This document shows, in pieces, positions 5,501 through 6,875 of a stretch of DNA of 6,875 bases. The first letter of the stretch is position 1. Each line of letters opens with the position of its first letter. The position numbers and the translations under genes were made by a program. The notes below the pieces were generated by a model that did not search any database, was not told the DNA's origin, and saw only the letters and a program-made list of their open reading frames with translations. Source of the stretch: Verrucomicrobiota bacterium (GTDB lineage: Bacteria; Verrucomicrobiota; Lentisphaeria; Victivallales; Victivallaceae); assembly GCA_023459755.1 (NCBI GenBank), contig JAEWSS010000069.1:1-6875 (forward strand), given 5' to 3'.

Positions 5501-6875
5501 GCGCGAATCGATCAGTTCTGCCGCGTTTCTGTTCAGCATGAAGCGGTATTCGCCGCCGGCGACCTCCATGCGGTCCGAGTTGTGACGACAACGCGCCAGA
5601 TCGTGTTTGTCCAGAACAAACTCAAATTCGCGCGAGCCGCCGGGCGGCAGCGCGACCGTTTGGAATCCGACCAGTTCCTTGGGCGGTCGTCCGGCATTGT
5701 CCGGCATTTCCGCGTAAAGTTGTGCTGCGCCGTAAGCGTTTTTCCCGGACGGGTTGTCTGCCCGGCAAAAAACTGTGACCTTTGCCGATTCGCATTTGCC
5801 ATCGATTTCAACCTTTGTGATTCTAAAGCACGGCTCCGGTTCGTATCCGAGACCGAACCCGAATGGGAACAGCGGTTTTACGCCGGCGGCGTCGGCGTGA
5901 CGGTAGCCGATGAATTCGCCTTCGCGGTATTCGGAGTGCGGATCGTCTTCACCGCGCACTCCGGGATAACAGCCGTTGGCGTGACAGCTGTAATCGTTGT
6001 AGTCAACGGCCCAGGTAAACGGCAGGCGGCCGTGTGGAGAAGCCTGTCCGAACAGGATGTCGGCCCAGGCGCGCCCGGACTCCATTCCGCCGTAAAAACC
6101 GTCGAGCATGGCCGGCAGGCGGTGGAGCCACTGCGCGGCGTCAAACGGACCGCCGGCGGTAAAACAGCCGATGATGTTGGAGTTTGCTTCGCATAGCGCC
6201 GCAAGCAGGTCGTTCTGCCGGGCGGGCAGGGACCATGAGGAAACATCGGCGAAGGGAACGTCGCCCCAGCCGATGGCTTCGCGGTCGTCGCGGTGGGTGC
6301 GTCCGCCGAAGAAAATGACGCGGTCGGCATTTTTCGCCAATTCGGCGGCGCGGCGGATGCCGTCTTCGGCCGGCACGCACCAGAGCAGGCGGAATTCGGT
6401 GAATTCGGCTTCATTTCTGGTCATTTCGACCGTCAGGTTCAATGGTTTCCCGGCCTGAACGTCAAGCTGGACGCCGCTCTCGTCCGGGTAGGGGCGCGCC
6501 GGTGCGTTGTGCAGAATTTCACGACCGTCGAGCAGGAGGCGGCCGCAAAGCCGGGATGTGTTGTAGGTAAGGAAAATGCGACCGGAGCGCTTGGGAACGA
6601 CGGCGGTTTCCATCCGGACTTTGAATTTTCTGAGATTGAGCGAATCGGCGTTGTCGCGTCCGGCCGCCAGAAAAATTCCCCAGCGCAGATTGAGCGATGT
6701 TTCGCGGCGAATCTCAAACGGAGCATCGTCAAAAGTATTGTCAAAAAAACTTACGCGGACACCGGCCCCGCCGTCCGGATGGCGGAGCAGTTCATCGGGC
6801 AGAAGTTCACTGCCTTCAAACCGGACGCCCGGTTCGTAGACAATTTCGATGCCGGAATCCTTAAGCGCCTCGGTC
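5483..6875 (-). CDS. Glycoside hydrolase family 3 protein with PA14 domain, C-terminal part (5' end outside window)
   Basis: The frame stays open to the right edge (last full codon 6874-6872), giving 463 visible residues; the internal ATG at 6613 is not the start because PA14 sequence precedes it. From the edge: residues 1-20 are the end of a GH3 segment, 35-168 a PA14 sugar-binding insert, about 170-345 the GH3 C-terminal alpha/beta domain, and 350-455 an Fn3-like cap. Recognisable motifs are LPARQ (216-220), ADILFG (271-276), HGRLPFTW (281-288), REGEFIGYRH (317-326) and PFGFGLGY (337-344). The TIM barrel with the nucleophile aspartate would lie outside the window. GH3 enzymes with PA14 are mostly beta-glucosidases acting on plant or dietary glycans. 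The usual acid/base motif near 191-217 is altered, although a glutamate (199) remains. The stop overlaps the convergent DedA gene by 18 bases. The substrate is unassigned. Confidence 0.87.
   Translation of the reverse strand, partial: TEALKDSGIEIVYEPGVRFEGSELLPDELLRHPDGGAGVRVSFFDNTFDDAPFEIRRETSLNLRWGIFLAAGRDNADSLNLRKFKVRMETAVVPKRSGRIFLTYNTSRLCGRLLLDGREILHNAPARPYPDESGVQLDVQAGKPLNLTVEMTRNEAEFTEFRLLWCVPAEDGIRRAAELAKNADRVIFFGGRTHRDDREAIGWGDVPFADVSSWSLPARQNDLLAALCEANSNIIGCFTAGGPFDAAQWLHRLPAMLDGFYGGMESGRAWADILFGQASPHGRLPFTWAVDYNDYSCHANGCYPGVRGEDDPHSEYREGEFIGYRHADAAGVKPLFPFGFGLGYEPEPCFRITKVEIDGKCESAKVTVFCRADNPSGKNAYGAAQLYAEMPDNAGRPPKELVGFQTVALPPGGSREFEFVLDKHDLARCRHNSDRMEVAGGEYRFMLNRNAAELIDSRSVLLD

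Noticed and set aside
5582..6196. Plus-strand open frame of 204 codons opposite the GH3 gene
   Set aside because: The minus strand carries clear GH3 motifs across the whole interval. The plus frame shows no domain or start signals.

Overview
The window reads as ordinary chromosomal sequence from an anaerobic, probably gut-type, GC-moderate bacterium. A Lentisphaerota/Victivallales-like source would fit: it carries an oxygen-sensitive 2-hydroxyacyl-CoA dehydratase-type protein, a PA14-containing GH3 glycosidase and few long gaps. That assignment is an inference from gene content, not from a marker gene. No tRNA, rRNA, CRISPR array, insertion sequence or phage gene was seen.

Layout: (1) 1-1893, plus strand, is the 3' part of a gene for a fused protein, an ASKHA ATPase activator joined to a HgdB-like iron-sulfur domain. 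It ends at a good intrinsic terminator (1918-1954). (2) 1981-4074, minus strand, is a two-gene operon: an IT-superfamily (ArsB/NhaD/SLC13-like) transporter followed 15 bases later by a complete PHP-family metal-dependent phosphoesterase. (3) 4075-4270 is a divergent intergenic region. It holds a 28-bp dyad (4122-4149) on the transporter side and a strong extended -10 promoter on the other. (4) 4271-4705, plus strand, encodes a small exported protein of unknown family with its own promoter, Shine-Dalgarno and terminator. (5) 4805-5500, plus strand, is a DedA-family lipid-carrier flippase gene. (6) 5483-6875, minus strand, is the C-terminal part of a GH3/PA14 glycosidase gene that starts beyond the right edge. 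Its stop overlaps the DedA stop inside a perfect inverted repeat.

The genes do not form one pathway. The clearest functional pairing is transporter plus PHP enzyme, which suggests uptake or export of an anion linked to a hydrolytic step. The most unusual items are the activator-dehydratase fusion, the stand-alone exported orphan, the altered acid/base region of the GH3 enzyme and the symmetric stop-codon overlap. I saw no convincing evidence of a wholly new multi-gene system.
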